Shown: positions 8,014 to 17,223, counted from the first letter of the stretch. The stretch is DNA of 64,000 nt from Bacteroidales bacterium (GCA_020860515.1 JAJBUG010000001.1:18566-82565); one strand, 5' to 3'. The notes: a model not told the origin generated them from the letters alone. Made by a program: numbers and translations.

Positions 8014-9812
8014 TTCTTGGTTGACTCAATTTGATTGATTGTAGCTACAGCTTGATCGTAGAGCTGGCTCATTTGGGCCTCAGTGTGAGGGGTGAAGCGA
8101 GCCATTTCGCATTGGTCAAGGATGTCGATGGTTTCATGCACTTCTTCCTCGGTGCATCCGAGCTCAAGCAAGCTTTGCTCGATATTCTCGCGAAGGAGCT
8201 GCGATGATGGTATGTCGAGCTTGTCGCTGATATAACCCCACATCGCGCGGTTGAGCTCTGCATAGAATTTATCAGTGTCCTTGGCATTCATAGCAGCCTT
8301 AGCTTGGCGCAGGCGCTTGGTAGCTTTCTTATTAGCGCGAGCCAGCTTTCGACCTTTTACGTCGGCATTGAGCTTTAGCTGACGGCGATAAATGTAGAAT
8401 ATGATAATCAGGAGCATTGCAGCAGCCGCATATAGCAGCCAATACATGCCTGACAGGAGCACGCGTGTGGGATTCTGAGTAAGATTGGTGCCTACGGGCT
8501 TGATGTGTAGGATGTCAGTCATGCCTTTGGCAATGGTCTTTTGCTCAGTTACAGCTGAAGTGGCGGTACCTTGGGCTACCTTTACATCAAAACCTTGGAG
8601 GTCGATTGTGTGATATTTCTTATCGTGAGGATTGAAATAAACAAATTTTGTAGGGTCTATCTCAAATTTTCCAGGCTCTTGAGGTACCAGAGTAAAGTTT
8701 ACAGTGTACGTGCCTCGCATGTCGCTGCCTGTGAATCGAGCATTGATGTCGGTTTTGGGTGTGTACTGGTCGAATCCGGCAGGCAGGTCAATCGTAGGGG
8801 TTTTTAGGTATTTTATATTGCCAGTACCTTCTACTTTATAAATATATGAAGCAGCTTCATTTGTACGCAATTCGAGAGGCTTCATCTCAACCGAGGCCTT
8901 GAAATCACCTACGGCTCCGGTAAATCCAGCTGGAGCCGTAGGCAAGGCAGTCACATTCACCTTGGCAGTGTTTGACTCGGTGATTACTCGCTTTTCGATG
9001 GGTCGGCGAGTCTGGAAAAAGCCATTGCTTACTAATTCATAGTCTACAACTGTCACATCATATTTGCCTGATGTAATGGTTAGCTGGCCAGCCTTTTGGG
9101 GATAAACTATGCATTTTTTAAGGTAAGCGGTGTAGTAGTTCTTGCCGTTGTAATGCTCCATTTCGGTGCCTTGGGGCACATCAAGTTCTTCCGAAAGGAA
9201 GCCCTCGAATGTGGGCTGTGAGGTGATTTGGAAAGCACTGATTTCATATCGGGTATAAACTTTTACTGACACCACTATAGCCTCTTGCTCGTAAACTGAT
9301 GAGCGGTTGAGAGAAATTCTCACAAACATATCATCGGCCGAAATCTTTGAAGTAGCCGCGGTGCTGGGCTTCGACGATGAGCCTCCTTGGTTAGATCCTT
9401 GAGCAGGAGAATTAACTGGATTGGAATCGGGAGGCAGTATTTTCAGATTGTAAGGTTTGGAAGAAAGCGACTTCCCGCTGACGTTGACTGTTACGGTTGG
9501 AATTGTGACCGAGCCTTCCTTCTCTGCCAGATAAGTAAAGGTGTAATCAATGGTCTGTGTCGAACTCATCTGCCCATTTATTATTTGGGTCGATGACATT
9601 GTGGACGTAGAAGGACCATAGAGAAGCTTGCAATTTGGAATCTCTGGGGCCGAAATCGATGATGTAGAACCATTTGTGAGGCGAAATGTGATGGAAAACT
9701 TCGCGCCTTGAATTGGGGTGCGAGGATTCAACAATGCAAATGTGACATCAGCCCATGAGCTGAGTGCCACAGTTAGCATTGCCAAAAGTATGTTGAAACG
9801 CATTTTCTTCAT
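8010..9812 (-). CDS. batD: BatD-like envelope protein
   Basis: A 600-residue protein with an N-terminal signal peptide, several Ig-like beta domains in the periplasm (for example IPNCKLLYGPSTSTMSS early on), one transmembrane segment near residue 455-475 (LLSGMYWLLYAAAAMLLIII) and a cytosolic C-terminal helical domain. This matches the BatD/oxygen-tolerance family. It lies between batC and batE in the usual order. BatD is thought to work with BatA-C in an envelope complex, but the molecular task is unknown. Confidence 0.87.
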   Translation of the reverse strand: MKKMRFNILLAMLTVALSSWADVTFALLNPRTPIQGAKFSITFRLTNGSTSSISAPEIPNCKLLYGPSTSTMSSTQIINGQMSSTQTIDYTFTYLAEKEGSVTIPTVTVNVSGKSLSSKPYNLKILPPDSNPVNSPAQGSNQGGSSSKPSTAATSKISADDMFVRISLNRSSVYEQEAIVVSVKVYTRYEISAFQITSQPTFEGFLSEELDVPQGTEMEHYNGKNYYTAYLKKCIVYPQKAGQLTITSGKYDVTVVDYELVSNGFFQTRRPIEKRVITESNTAKVNVTALPTAPAGFTGAVGDFKASVEMKPLELRTNEAASYIYKVEGTGNIKYLKTPTIDLPAGFDQYTPKTDINARFTGSDMRGTYTVNFTLVPQEPGKFEIDPTKFVYFNPHDKKYHTIDLQGFDVKVAQGTATSAVTEQKTIAKGMTDILHIKPVGTNLTQNPTRVLLSGMYWLLYAAAAMLLIIIFYIYRRQLKLNADVKGRKLARANKKATKRLRQAKAAMNAKDTDKFYAELNRAMWGYISDKLDIPSSQLLRENIEQSLLELGCTEEEVHETIDILDQCEMARFTPHTEAQMSQLYDQAVATINQIESTKK

Positions 9813-9865
9813 ACTGTCTTTATTTTCATTAGTGATTAGTCTTGATTTTTAGTTTCCGCAGCAGT

Positions 9866-10576
9866 TTACCAAGGTTTGTCAGTGGTGCGCCTGGTGGTGT
9901 TGGCTTCCTCTTCCTTGGTCTTTTCGCGAGTTTGATTCTCACGATTTTGCATAGTCTGCAATATTTGTTCGGCGCTGCCGCTCAGTTGTTGTTCCTCTTG
10001 TTGCTGCTGCTGTTGCTGCTGTTGCTGATCCTGTTGCTGATCCTGCTGTTGTTGTTGGTCTTGCTGATCTTGATTTTGATCTTGGTTTTGGTCCTCAGGG
10101 GGGAGTTTGAGCTGAGCTACTCGCAAATTCTCACGAGCCTTTAGGTTGTTAGGGTTGATTCGGAGAGTTTCCTTATAGTATTCGATGCTCTGAGGGTAAT
10201 TCTGCTGTTCGAAAGCCAAGTTGCCCAGATTGTAATTAGCCTTTTCTTTGATGGTTACATCGCCAGCGCCTTCGGCTAAGGCAGTGTAGGTGGTGATGGA
10301 TTCTCGGTAGAGCGAATCCTCAGGATTGGAACTAAGACGCGACAGAGCCACAGCGCGGTCAAATCGCGCATATTCCGAGCCAGGCGAGGCGATTAGAGCC
10401 TTATCATAGTAGTCAAGAGCTTTGGCATAATTGCCATCTTTAAACGCTTTGTTGCCTTCACGGATTAAGTTTCGCTCGGCTTTTGTAGATTCATAGGCAT
10501 GGCTCATCGTTGGCACTGTAAGGCTTAGAATGGCCAATGCTAATATGTAGAGTGTGTGTCGCATACTTTTTCTCAA
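9866..10576 (-). CDS. batC: BatC-like TPR protein with glutamine-rich tail
   Basis: A 236-residue secreted or periplasmic TPR protein. A signal peptide ends near residue 26. TPR motifs run over about 30-160 (NKAFKDGNYAKALDYYDKAL; YNLGNLAFEQQNYPQSIEYY). A tail at about 165-205 consists almost only of Q and D and is encoded by a CAG/CAA/GAT-rich repeat. Such tails are common in Bacteroidetes BatC but vary in length, and replication slippage could change this one. It starts 4 bases after the batB stop, which supports one operon. Confidence 0.85.
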   Translation of the reverse strand: MRKSMRHTLYILALAILSLTVPTMSHAYESTKAERNLIREGNKAFKDGNYAKALDYYDKALIASPGSEYARFDRAVALSRLSSNPEDSLYRESITTYTALAEGAGDVTIKEKANYNLGNLAFEQQNYPQSIEYYKETLRINPNNLKARENLRVAQLKLPPEDQNQDQNQDQQDQQQQQDQQQDQQQQQQQQQQEEQQLSGSAEQILQTMQNRENQTREKTKEEEANTTRRTTDKPW

Positions 10577-10579
10577 TTT

Positions 10580-11626
10580 TTAATCCTTCTTTTTTGAAAA
10601 GAGATTTACATCTTTGAGCCAGCTCATCTTGCGGTCAACCACCAGTAGGTCGATAATCAAAAGGCCCAGAGCAATCCAAGCGAAAGTGGGGAATTGCTCG
10701 GCACTGGCTTTATATTGCACTTTCTTGAACTCAGTCTTGTCCACTTCGTCGAGAGCACTCACCAAAGTGTCGAGCGCCTTAGATGATGCACCGTTCACAT
10801 AAATGCCATCGCCCACCTCGGCTAAGCGTTTGGCTGCTTCTTCGTCGAATGAAGTCAGCACCACTTGCCCATCCTTGTCGCGCAGATAATCGGTGCCCGA
10901 TGCATTTATAGGAATTGGCACGCCTTTGGCTGAGCCTACGCCTATCACATCAATTTGAATTCCCTTATCCGCGGCGGATTTTGCCGCCTCAATTGCATCG
11001 CCTTCGTGGTTTTCAGCATCGGTGATGAGGATGATGGCTTTGTTGACCTTGTCATCTTTGCTGAATGAGTTGGCACTCATATTGATAGCGTCGGTGATTG
11101 CTGTTCCTTGCAAGCTCACAAGCTTGGGGCTCAGCTCGCTCAGGTACATTTTAGCTGTATAATAGTCAGTGGTCAGCGGCATTTGGGTTTTTGCTTCGCC
11201 CGCAAATACCACTAAGCCTACCTTGTCGTTGTCAAGTTTGGTGAGCAGCTTTTCCAGCAACAGGCGGGCGCGGTCCAGGCGGCTTATGCCGTTGGGGTCG
11301 TCGTTGGCCGAAGCCAGCATTGAGTTTGACACGTCGAAAGCAATCATGATTTCGATTCCCTCGATGCGGCTCTGCTGTGGCACCTTTTCGCCAGCGCGGG
11401 GTCGGCAAAGCACAATGATAATGGCAGCTAAGGCTAAGAGCTGCAGCACAATCTTTACGCGGGGCTTGTATTTCGAAGCATCGGGCATAAGATGCTCCAG
11501 CACGCCCAAGTGGCCAAACTTGCGCAAATTGGCCTTCCGGCTGGCCTGTGCCCACCAGAAGAGCAAGCCTATTGCCACAATGCTGAACAATAGGAAAAGC
11601 AAGTGAGGATATGCGAAGTCAAACAT
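10580..11626 (-). CDS. batB: BatB-like VWA-domain membrane protein
   Basis: A 348-residue protein with transmembrane helices near residues 5-25 and 57-75, a von Willebrand factor A domain with the MIDAS motif DVSNS at about 98-102, and a C-terminal helix (FAWIALGLLIIDLLV). The VWA domain probably binds a divalent metal and a partner in the periplasm or cytosol. It is a paralogue of the preceding batA gene and is separated from it by 11 bases. Confidence 0.88.
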   Translation of the reverse strand: MFDFAYPHLLFLLFSIVAIGLLFWWAQASRKANLRKFGHLGVLEHLMPDASKYKPRVKIVLQLLALAAIIIVLCRPRAGEKVPQQSRIEGIEIMIAFDVSNSMLASANDDPNGISRLDRARLLLEKLLTKLDNDKVGLVVFAGEAKTQMPLTTDYYTAKMYLSELSPKLVSLQGTAITDAINMSANSFSKDDKVNKAIILITDAENHEGDAIEAAKSAADKGIQIDVIGVGSAKGVPIPINASGTDYLRDKDGQVVLTSFDEEAAKRLAEVGDGIYVNGASSKALDTLVSALDEVDKTEFKKVQYKASAEQFPTFAWIALGLLIIDLLVVDRKMSWLKDVNLFSKKKD

Positions 11627-11637
11627 ATTTCAATTTT

Positions 11638-12621
11638 TTAGGGAATCGAACGGTTAACGGTGTAACGGAGTAATAGCTCAAGTGCAAACAGGCCAAAGGC
11701 TATCCAAGCGAAAAGCATGTAATTGTCCTCGGCGTGCGAGAAGTGGCGCACATCCATGCGTGTTTTCTCCAAACTGTCAATCTCAGCGAATACCTCGCGC
11801 AGCACGTTTTCATCCGTGGCGCGGAAATATTTGCCGTTGGTGAGGTTGGCAATTTGTCGCAAAGTGCCTTCGTCGATTACAACTTGCATCCGCTGGGTAG
11901 AAGGGCCGTAAGGGGTCATCACAGGGTACTCAGCCATGCCATTGGTGCCGATTCCTATGGTGTAAATTCGGGCCTCAAGCTCTTTGGCCACCTCGGCTGC
12001 GGTGAGGGGAGCTACCACGCCAGTATTGTTGCTGCCGTCAGTAATCAGGATAATGCTGCGGCTTTTTGCCTTGCCTTCTTTGATGCGGTTGAGGGCCGTG
12101 GCAATGCCATCGCCAATGGCAGTGCCATCAGGCAGCAGGCTGGTGCTGATGCCGTTGATGTAATTCACCAACATTCCACGATCCACAGTCATTGGAATGC
12201 CAGTTAGGCTCTCTCCAGCAAAGATTACCACACCAATGTTATCACTCTCGCGGCCTGATACGAACTCTGTGGCCACTTGTTTTGCAGCCTCTAAGCGATC
12301 AGGCTTGAAGTCCATAGCAAGCATCGAGGTGCTCACATCGATTGCAAGCATGATATCGGTGCCCTCGGTAGATGTAGTGTGCCAACTGTCGCGAGTCTGG
12401 GGACGGGCTAAGATTAAGATAACGCAAGCTATAGTGCCCAAGCGCAGCACAAACAGTAAGTGGCGCACATATTCGCGCCATGGGGTGCCTAAGTGGGCGA
12501 ATGGGGCAAGCGTTGACATTGCTAACGATGGCCGTGCATTGCGCTGCTTGAACACATACCACACAATCAGCGGTATCAAGCCAAAGAGCAACCATAAATA
12601 TGAGGGATGTGCAAATTGCAT
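11638..12621 (-). CDS. batA: BatA-like VWA-domain membrane protein
   Basis: A 327-residue paralogue of BatB: helices near 8-25 and 55-72, a VWA domain with MIDAS DVSTSM at 95-100, and a C-terminal helix (LFAWIAFGLFALELLL). MoxR ATPases are known to act with VWA-domain proteins, and the moxR homologue heads this operon, so an ATPase/VWA pairing is expected by analogy. It follows the DUF4381-like gene by 3 bases. Confidence 0.88.
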   Translation of the reverse strand: MQFAHPSYLWLLFGLIPLIVWYVFKQRNARPSLAMSTLAPFAHLGTPWREYVRHLLFVLRLGTIACVILILARPQTRDSWHTTSTEGTDIMLAIDVSTSMLAMDFKPDRLEAAKQVATEFVSGRESDNIGVVIFAGESLTGIPMTVDRGMLVNYINGISTSLLPDGTAIGDGIATALNRIKEGKAKSRSIILITDGSNNTGVVAPLTAAEVAKELEARIYTIGIGTNGMAEYPVMTPYGPSTQRMQVVIDEGTLRQIANLTNGKYFRATDENVLREVFAEIDSLEKTRMDVRHFSHAEDNYMLFAWIAFGLFALELLLRYTVNRSIP

Positions 12622-12624
12622 CTT

Positions 12625-13662
12625 CTATTTTTGGATTTTTGGGGTTCGGTCTTCGTTTTTCTGCTTTACGTTGGCGGCATCCTTAGCTTCAGCTTCTGGC
12701 TCTGGCTCAGGTTTGGTCGATTCCAGGAACTGAGCAATGGTGTTGAAGGTGCGTTGGCCTTCTTCGGCAGTAGGATTCGCCGCGGCAAACTTCACAATGT
12801 CGGCCAGTTGCAGCACCTGTTCCATCTGAGCTGCTGAGAGGTGCGTCTCCTTGTTTTCACGCAGTTTGCGCAGAATTTGGGTCGATGTCATCTCCATTGC
12901 GTTGATGCCAAATCGCCCATCGAGGTAGCTGCGCATGATGTCGATAAGGTCAGTATAATATGTTTTGGTCTGCCCTTGCTCCAGCAATCGGCGGTCCTTG
13001 AGCGAGGCCAAGCGCTGCACTGCCAAGTCGTAGGGTGAAATAGGCTTTTTGGGAGTAAATATGGCCGGCCCATTTTTCTTGTAAAGCATCCACACCACAT
13101 AAGCCAAAGCTATGACCAGAATGCCAATTACAACCCAAATCCACCAATCGGGCACAAAATCATACCAGCGAGCTGGCAAAGTCTGAGGCAATTCCGATGG
13201 ATGTATAGTAAGGCTGTCGGGGTTGTTGACATCGCCAAGCTCGGGGCTTAGATCCACAGGGTAAACCTTGAATGTAAGGATATCGCTGCTTACAGTGTCT
13301 CCCTCAGCAGCATACCGGAATGGCGGGAGCGTGAGCAGTTCCATTGGGTCGAAAGCCTGAAATATAATATGGTAGTTGAGCTGGGTGCGCCCATTGCCAA
13401 GATCGGTGGAGTCGCATGCCCACTCAATCATCTCCAGTCCGTAATAATCATGCTTCTTCTGCGGCATGTCCACAATGGTGCCGGGATGCTGCCCCTTCAC
13501 CACTTCCACGTTAACTGTCACACGATCTCCCATTACCAGGGTTGCACTGTCGGTGGAGGCTTTTATTGACATGGATGAAGCTGCCTGAGCCTGTGGGCAA
13601 GCCCATATTATCACGCTTGCCAATGCCACTAAAACACTATGACTGAAAATTTTTAAACTCAT
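12625..13662 (-). CDS. Bat-operon membrane protein, DUF4381/BatD-like
   Basis: A 345-residue protein between the DUF58 gene and batA. A signal peptide ends near AQA (residue 28). A periplasmic beta-rich region follows, with a transmembrane helix at about 172-192 (WWIWVVIGILVIALAYVV). A cytosolic domain contains RLASLKDRRLLEQGQTKTYY and ends in an acidic/basic tail (EPEPEAEAKD). The layout resembles a short BatD. In Bacteroidetes this position is normally filled by such a protein, with unknown function. Confidence 0.75.
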   Translation of the reverse strand: MSLKIFSHSVLVALASVIIWACPQAQAASSMSIKASTDSATLVMGDRVTVNVEVVKGQHPGTIVDMPQKKHDYYGLEMIEWACDSTDLGNGRTQLNYHIIFQAFDPMELLTLPPFRYAAEGDTVSSDILTFKVYPVDLSPELGDVNNPDSLTIHPSELPQTLPARWYDFVPDWWIWVVIGILVIALAYVVWMLYKKNGPAIFTPKKPISPYDLAVQRLASLKDRRLLEQGQTKTYYTDLIDIMRSYLDGRFGINAMEMTSTQILRKLRENKETHLSAAQMEQVLQLADIVKFAAANPTAEEGQRTFNTIAQFLESTKPEPEPEAEAKDAANVKQKNEDRTPKIQK

Positions 13663-13713
13663 TTTACAAGTGGTAGAAATTTGAAGTCTTCGGGGGATGA
13701 TTTGTAAGCAGGA

Positions 13714-14589
13714 TCACCGCGTACGCCTTGTTTTGAATAGGGCAAGCAGGGCTTTTACGTAATCCTCGTTTGTCGCCACTGATGCGAAATCCACTCGGCA
13801 ACTGCGTAATGTGTCGGCCATAGATTGCTGGCGCTGATACCACCATTTGTCGTAGGCTTGACGCACACGCTGCTGGGCTGAGTCGATCCAGCGGGTCGCT
13901 CCTGTCTCTAAATCAGCCACTCGCATCAGGCCCACATTCGGCATCGTAGCGTCGCGCTTGTCATATACCTGCACAGCCATCACCTCATGGCGGTTGCGAG
14001 CTATGTTGAGTGCATGCTTATAGTCGCTGTTGTCGATAAAGTCGCTTACCAGGAAAGCCGTGCAGCGTCTCTTGAGAGCATCAGCCAGATATTCCACAGC
14101 TTTGGCAATGTCGGTGCCTCTGCTTTCGGGAGTGAAATCGAGCAATTCGCGGATGATCAGCAAGATATGCTTGCGGCCTTTCTTCGGAGGTATGAACTTT
14201 TCGATGCGGTCACTGAAGAATATGGCTCCGATTTTATCGTTGTTTTGCGTGGCCGAAAATGCCAACGTGGCACCTATTTCAGTGATCATGTCGCGCTTTT
14301 CAGTGCCCACGGCTCCAAAAAGGCGACTGCCGCTGACATCAATCAGCAGCATCACCGTCAGCTCACGCTCTTCCTCGTAAACTTTGACAAACGGACGATT
14401 GTGACGGGCTGTGACATTCCAGTCAATGTCGCGAATGTCATCGCCATATTGATATTCGCGAACCTCTGAGAATGTCATGCCACGTCCCTTGAAGGTAGAG
14501 TGGTATTCGCCCGCAAAGATATTCTGTGACAATGCGCGTGATTTGATCTCTATTTTTCTGACTTTCTTTAAGAGTTCGTTAGCATCCAT
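13714..14589 (-). CDS. DUF58-domain protein of the MoxR operon
   Basis: A 291-residue protein with the DUF58 signature early (GRGMTFSEVREYQYGDDIRD) and a VWA-like fold beginning at LLIDVSGSRLFG, where DVSGS is a MIDAS-type motif. It has no signal peptide or membrane helix, unlike many longer DUF58 proteins, and is probably cytosolic. It directly follows moxR with a 1-base overlap (ATG at 14589) and is expected to be its partner. Confidence 0.86.
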   Translation of the reverse strand: MDANELLKKVRKIEIKSRALSQNIFAGEYHSTFKGRGMTFSEVREYQYGDDIRDIDWNVTARHNRPFVKVYEEERELTVMLLIDVSGSRLFGAVGTEKRDMITEIGATLAFSATQNNDKIGAIFFSDRIEKFIPPKKGRKHILLIIRELLDFTPESRGTDIAKAVEYLADALKRRCTAFLVSDFIDNSDYKHALNIARNRHEVMAVQVYDKRDATMPNVGLMRVADLETGATRWIDSAQQRVRQAYDKWWYQRQQSMADTLRSCRVDFASVATNEDYVKALLALFKTRRTR

Positions 14590-15584
14590 TATGGTACTTG
14601 TACCTTGTCAAGAATTTCAGTAATGATTTCGTCGGTGTTGATGTTGTTGGCCTCGGCCTCATAGGTCACTCCGATGCGGTGGCGCAGCACATCATGGCTT
14701 ACTGCGATTACATCCTCAGGGATCACATAACCGCGCTGGTGGATAAAGGCATAGGCACGAGCGGCGCGAGCCAATGAGATTGATGCGCGGGGCGAAGCTC
14801 CGAAGGCGATAATGCCTGTGAGGTCGTTGAGACCGTATTCGGCTGGGAATCGAGTGGCAAAAACCAGATCCACAATATATTTCTCGATTTTCTCATCCAC
14901 ATAGATTTGCTCCACGATGCCCTGGGCTTCGATAATCTCTTGGGGATTAAGCAGAGCCTTTACGGGCTTGTGCTCATGGCTGATATTCTGGCGGATGATC
15001 AATTTTTCTTCCTCACGGTTGGGATATCCTATGATGACCTTCATCAGAAAGCGGTCAACCTGGGCTTCGGGCAGTGGATAGGTGCCTTCTTGCTCGATGG
15101 GGTTCTGGGTGGCCATTACCATGAATGGCTCATCGAGAGCGAAAGTAGAGTCGCCGATAGTGACTTGGCGTTCCTGCATGGCCTCAAGCAGGGCACTCTG
15201 CACCTTGGCAGGCGCACGGTTGATTTCATCAGCCAGCACGAAATTGGCGAAAATCGGGCCCTTTTTTACCTTGAACGATTCATCCTTAACGCTGTAAACC
15301 ATAGTACCTACGACATCGGCCGGCAGCAGGTCAGGGGTGAATTGGATTCGGCTGTATTTGGCATCGATGAGCTGGGCCAAGGTCTTGATGGCTAAGGTCT
15401 TTGCGAGGCCTGGAACGCCCTCAAGCAGCACGTGGCCGTTGGAGAGCAGAGCAATGATTAGGGATTCAATGAGATGCTTCTGACCTACGATAGTTGAATC
15501 CATGCCATGTGTAATAATGCCTATGAAGTCGCTCTTGCTGGCGACCAGGTTGTTGAGCTCTCTGATATTTACGGTATCACTCAT
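14589..15584 (-). CDS. MoxR-family AAA+ ATPase
   Basis: A 331-residue MoxR AAA+ ATPase, first gene of the operon. The Walker A motif GVPGLAKT is at about 56-63 and Walker B appears as LADEINRAP. Sensor and arginine-finger regions (MVMATQNPIEQEGTYPLPEAQ) are intact. MoxR ATPases act as chaperones that mature or activate VWA-domain partners; five such partners or neighbours follow here. The ATG is supported by the conserved N-terminus. Confidence 0.93.
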   Translation of the reverse strand: MSDTVNIRELNNLVASKSDFIGIITHGMDSTIVGQKHLIESLIIALLSNGHVLLEGVPGLAKTLAIKTLAQLIDAKYSRIQFTPDLLPADVVGTMVYSVKDESFKVKKGPIFANFVLADEINRAPAKVQSALLEAMQERQVTIGDSTFALDEPFMVMATQNPIEQEGTYPLPEAQVDRFLMKVIIGYPNREEEKLIIRQNISHEHKPVKALLNPQEIIEAQGIVEQIYVDEKIEKYIVDLVFATRFPAEYGLNDLTGIIAFGASPRASISLARAARAYAFIHQRGYVIPEDVIAVSHDVLRHRIGVTYEAEANNINTDEIITEILDKVQVP

Positions 15585-15618
15585 AAAAGCGGTTGGTATG
15601 TTAGGTTATTAGAGTACT

Positions 15619-15667
15619 AAAAAAGTAGTTGGAACGCTTGCCATCCTCTGGCGTACAATCCAACTAC
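15619..15667 (-). terminator. Hairpin with U-tract between the HU operon and moxR
   Basis: Read on the minus strand, GTAGTTGGA (15667-15659) and TCCAACTAC (15633-15625) form a 9-bp stem with an inner ACGC/GCGT extension, followed by six T. This is a standard intrinsic terminator shape. It would stop transcripts coming from the upstream hupB-like/HU-LysM genes. Confidence 0.65.
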
Positions 15668-15674
15668 AAAATTA
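15667..15674 (-). promoter_or_regulatory. Promoter of the moxR-bat operon (-7 box)
   Basis: TAATTTTG on the minus strand matches TAnnTTTG. The predicted start, 5-7 bases downstream, falls inside the left arm of the terminator hairpin. New transcripts would therefore lack the full arm and escape termination. No other -7 match is visible closer to moxR. Confidence 0.5.
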
Positions 15675-15792
15675 CAATTTCCTCAAATAAAAGTGTTAAA
15701 AATGAATGTTAATTTTGTTTATTATACCTTTAACATTTTAAAGAATTAACCTTTTTTAATTATTTGTGGAGGTATAGGAGGAAAAATTGGCC

Positions 15793-16938
15793 TTATTTGT
15801 ACTTTGCCAAAATCTCTGCAGCCTTTTGGTTGGCCGCTGCCTTGCGCTGAGCTTCGGTGCTCTGAGTGGCATATTTTTCCAGCGGAGGAATCTTCAGCCG
15901 CACGTTCGAGCCCACTTTGTTAGGGTTGGGGATGAGCTTTTGGTTCTCCAGGTAGATATATACCCAATACGCCTTGTCGCCATAATGTTTCTTTGATAGT
16001 GCGGCAAGGTTGGTAGTGACTGTGTCGTACACATCAGCTTTGCTTGAAGTGGCGGCTGTTGGCTTTGTCGCCTGAGTAGTGGAAGCGGCAGGTTTGGTCT
16101 CGGGAGCCTTGGTCTCGGGAGCCTTGGCTTCGGGAGCTTTTGCTTCGGCGTTTTCTGTGGAAGCAGTTTCTTGGGTGCTATCCTCAGAGAAGATGTCAAG
16201 AATGGCTAAGTCGGCATCGCTTAGCTGTTCTTCATCAGTGACCTCAGCGAGCGAAGGCTCAAGCATTTCCTGAATAGGGTCGTGAAGGAAGAATCCGATG
16301 CCACAACCTAAGATAAGGCCAACCAACAGTCCAATCAGAACCATAAAGGTAGGGAAGCCGCTACCACCGTCACTGGAAGATTCTTGAGGATAAGAATCAT
16401 CTTCTTCGGGCGCAGCTGTATCAGATGATAGGTACGATGGCGCAGGTACAGGAATTGCCGCTGGAGCAGGTTCAGGAATTGCCGCTGGAGCAGGGTCAGG
16501 TGCAGCCTCAGGGAGAGCAGGGGCCGACTGTGTAACAGGATCAGCCGGAGCAACCGGAACCTCGGGAGTGGCAGGTGTGGGTTCTGCCGGAGCAACTGGA
16601 CTAACAGGAGCAGCTGTGGCTTCTGGCACTACCACTTTGGCTACAGGTTTGTTAAGTTCATCTGAGGTGATGCCAGGTGCAAGTACCTCGGGCTCAAACA
16701 TTGCAAAAGGCGCATTTATAGCCTCCGCCAGATGGCTGTCGGGCACGAAGATTATGCGACTGTCCGAAGTTACCATAAATTCTCCAAGATCCTTGATCTT
16801 GGTGCTTTTGTCGCGCACCAATGCGTCCTTTATCTCATTGGTGAAAGCCACTATGAAAGCCTGAGCGGCATCGGGCGTGCATTGCGCCGTGGAGGCAATC
16901 AGCTCAACAAGGCGCTTTTGGGTGATGATATTGTTCAT
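15793..16938 (-). CDS. Membrane-anchored HU-domain protein with C-terminal LysM-like domain
   Basis: A 381-residue protein. Residues 1-95 resemble an HU/IHF DNA-binding fold (QKRLVELIASTAQ..., KIKDLGEF). A long Pro/Ala/Glu linker (about 100-175, with repeats of PAPAAIPEPAP) leads to one transmembrane helix at about 197-217. After an acidic spacer, residues about 300-355 (YDTVTTNLAALSKKHYGD...NPNKVGSNVRLKIPP) look like LysM, a peptidoglycan-binding fold. The topology would place HU in the cytosol and LysM in the periplasm. The start codon overlaps the stop of the HU gene by 4 bases. The DNA-to-wall tether role is inference. Confidence 0.75.
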   Translation of the reverse strand: MNNIITQKRLVELIASTAQCTPDAAQAFIVAFTNEIKDALVRDKSTKIKDLGEFMVTSDSRIIFVPDSHLAEAINAPFAMFEPEVLAPGITSDELNKPVAKVVVPEATAAPVSPVAPAEPTPATPEVPVAPADPVTQSAPALPEAAPDPAPAAIPEPAPAAIPVPAPSYLSSDTAAPEEDDSYPQESSSDGGSGFPTFMVLIGLLVGLILGCGIGFFLHDPIQEMLEPSLAEVTDEEQLSDADLAILDIFSEDSTQETASTENAEAKAPEAKAPETKAPETKPAASTTQATKPTAATSSKADVYDTVTTNLAALSKKHYGDKAYWVYIYLENQKLIPNPNKVGSNVRLKIPPLEKYATQSTEAQRKAAANQKAAEILAKYK

Positions 16939-17210
16939 TGCAGCACTTGTTTTTTGAGCATAGCGCCAGCTATGAATTCAATTTTGATTTGTGGAGGGGT
17001 AAGCACGCTTTGGCCAGTGGCGGGGTCGTTGACTATCTTCTCTGCCATTTTGCCAGCAACAAAGTTGCCAAATCCAGGGATGGCAATTGAATCAAGATTG
17101 GCAGCGCGGTCGCGCACTACGCTGGTGAAAGCAGCCACAAGGCGCGCAGCCTCTTTGGCGTCAATGCCCATCTTTTGGGCCAGGTGTGAGTTGAAAGCCT
17201 TCTGATCCAT
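16935..17210 (-). CDS. HU-family DNA-binding protein
   Basis: A 91-residue HU/IHF-family nucleoid protein: DQKAFNSHLAQKMGIDAKEA at the N-terminus and IPGFGNFVAGK at the position of the conserved GFG turn before the DNA-binding arm. The arm is shorter in basic residues than in E. coli HU. It is translationally coupled to the HU-LysM gene, which suggests that the two HU domains may pair as a heterodimer. Confidence 0.85.
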   Translation of the reverse strand: MDQKAFNSHLAQKMGIDAKEAARLVAAFTSVVRDRAANLDSIAIPGFGNFVAGKMAEKIVNDPATGQSVLTPPQIKIEFIAGAMLKKQVLQ

Positions 17211-17223
17211 TCCAAATCTTATA

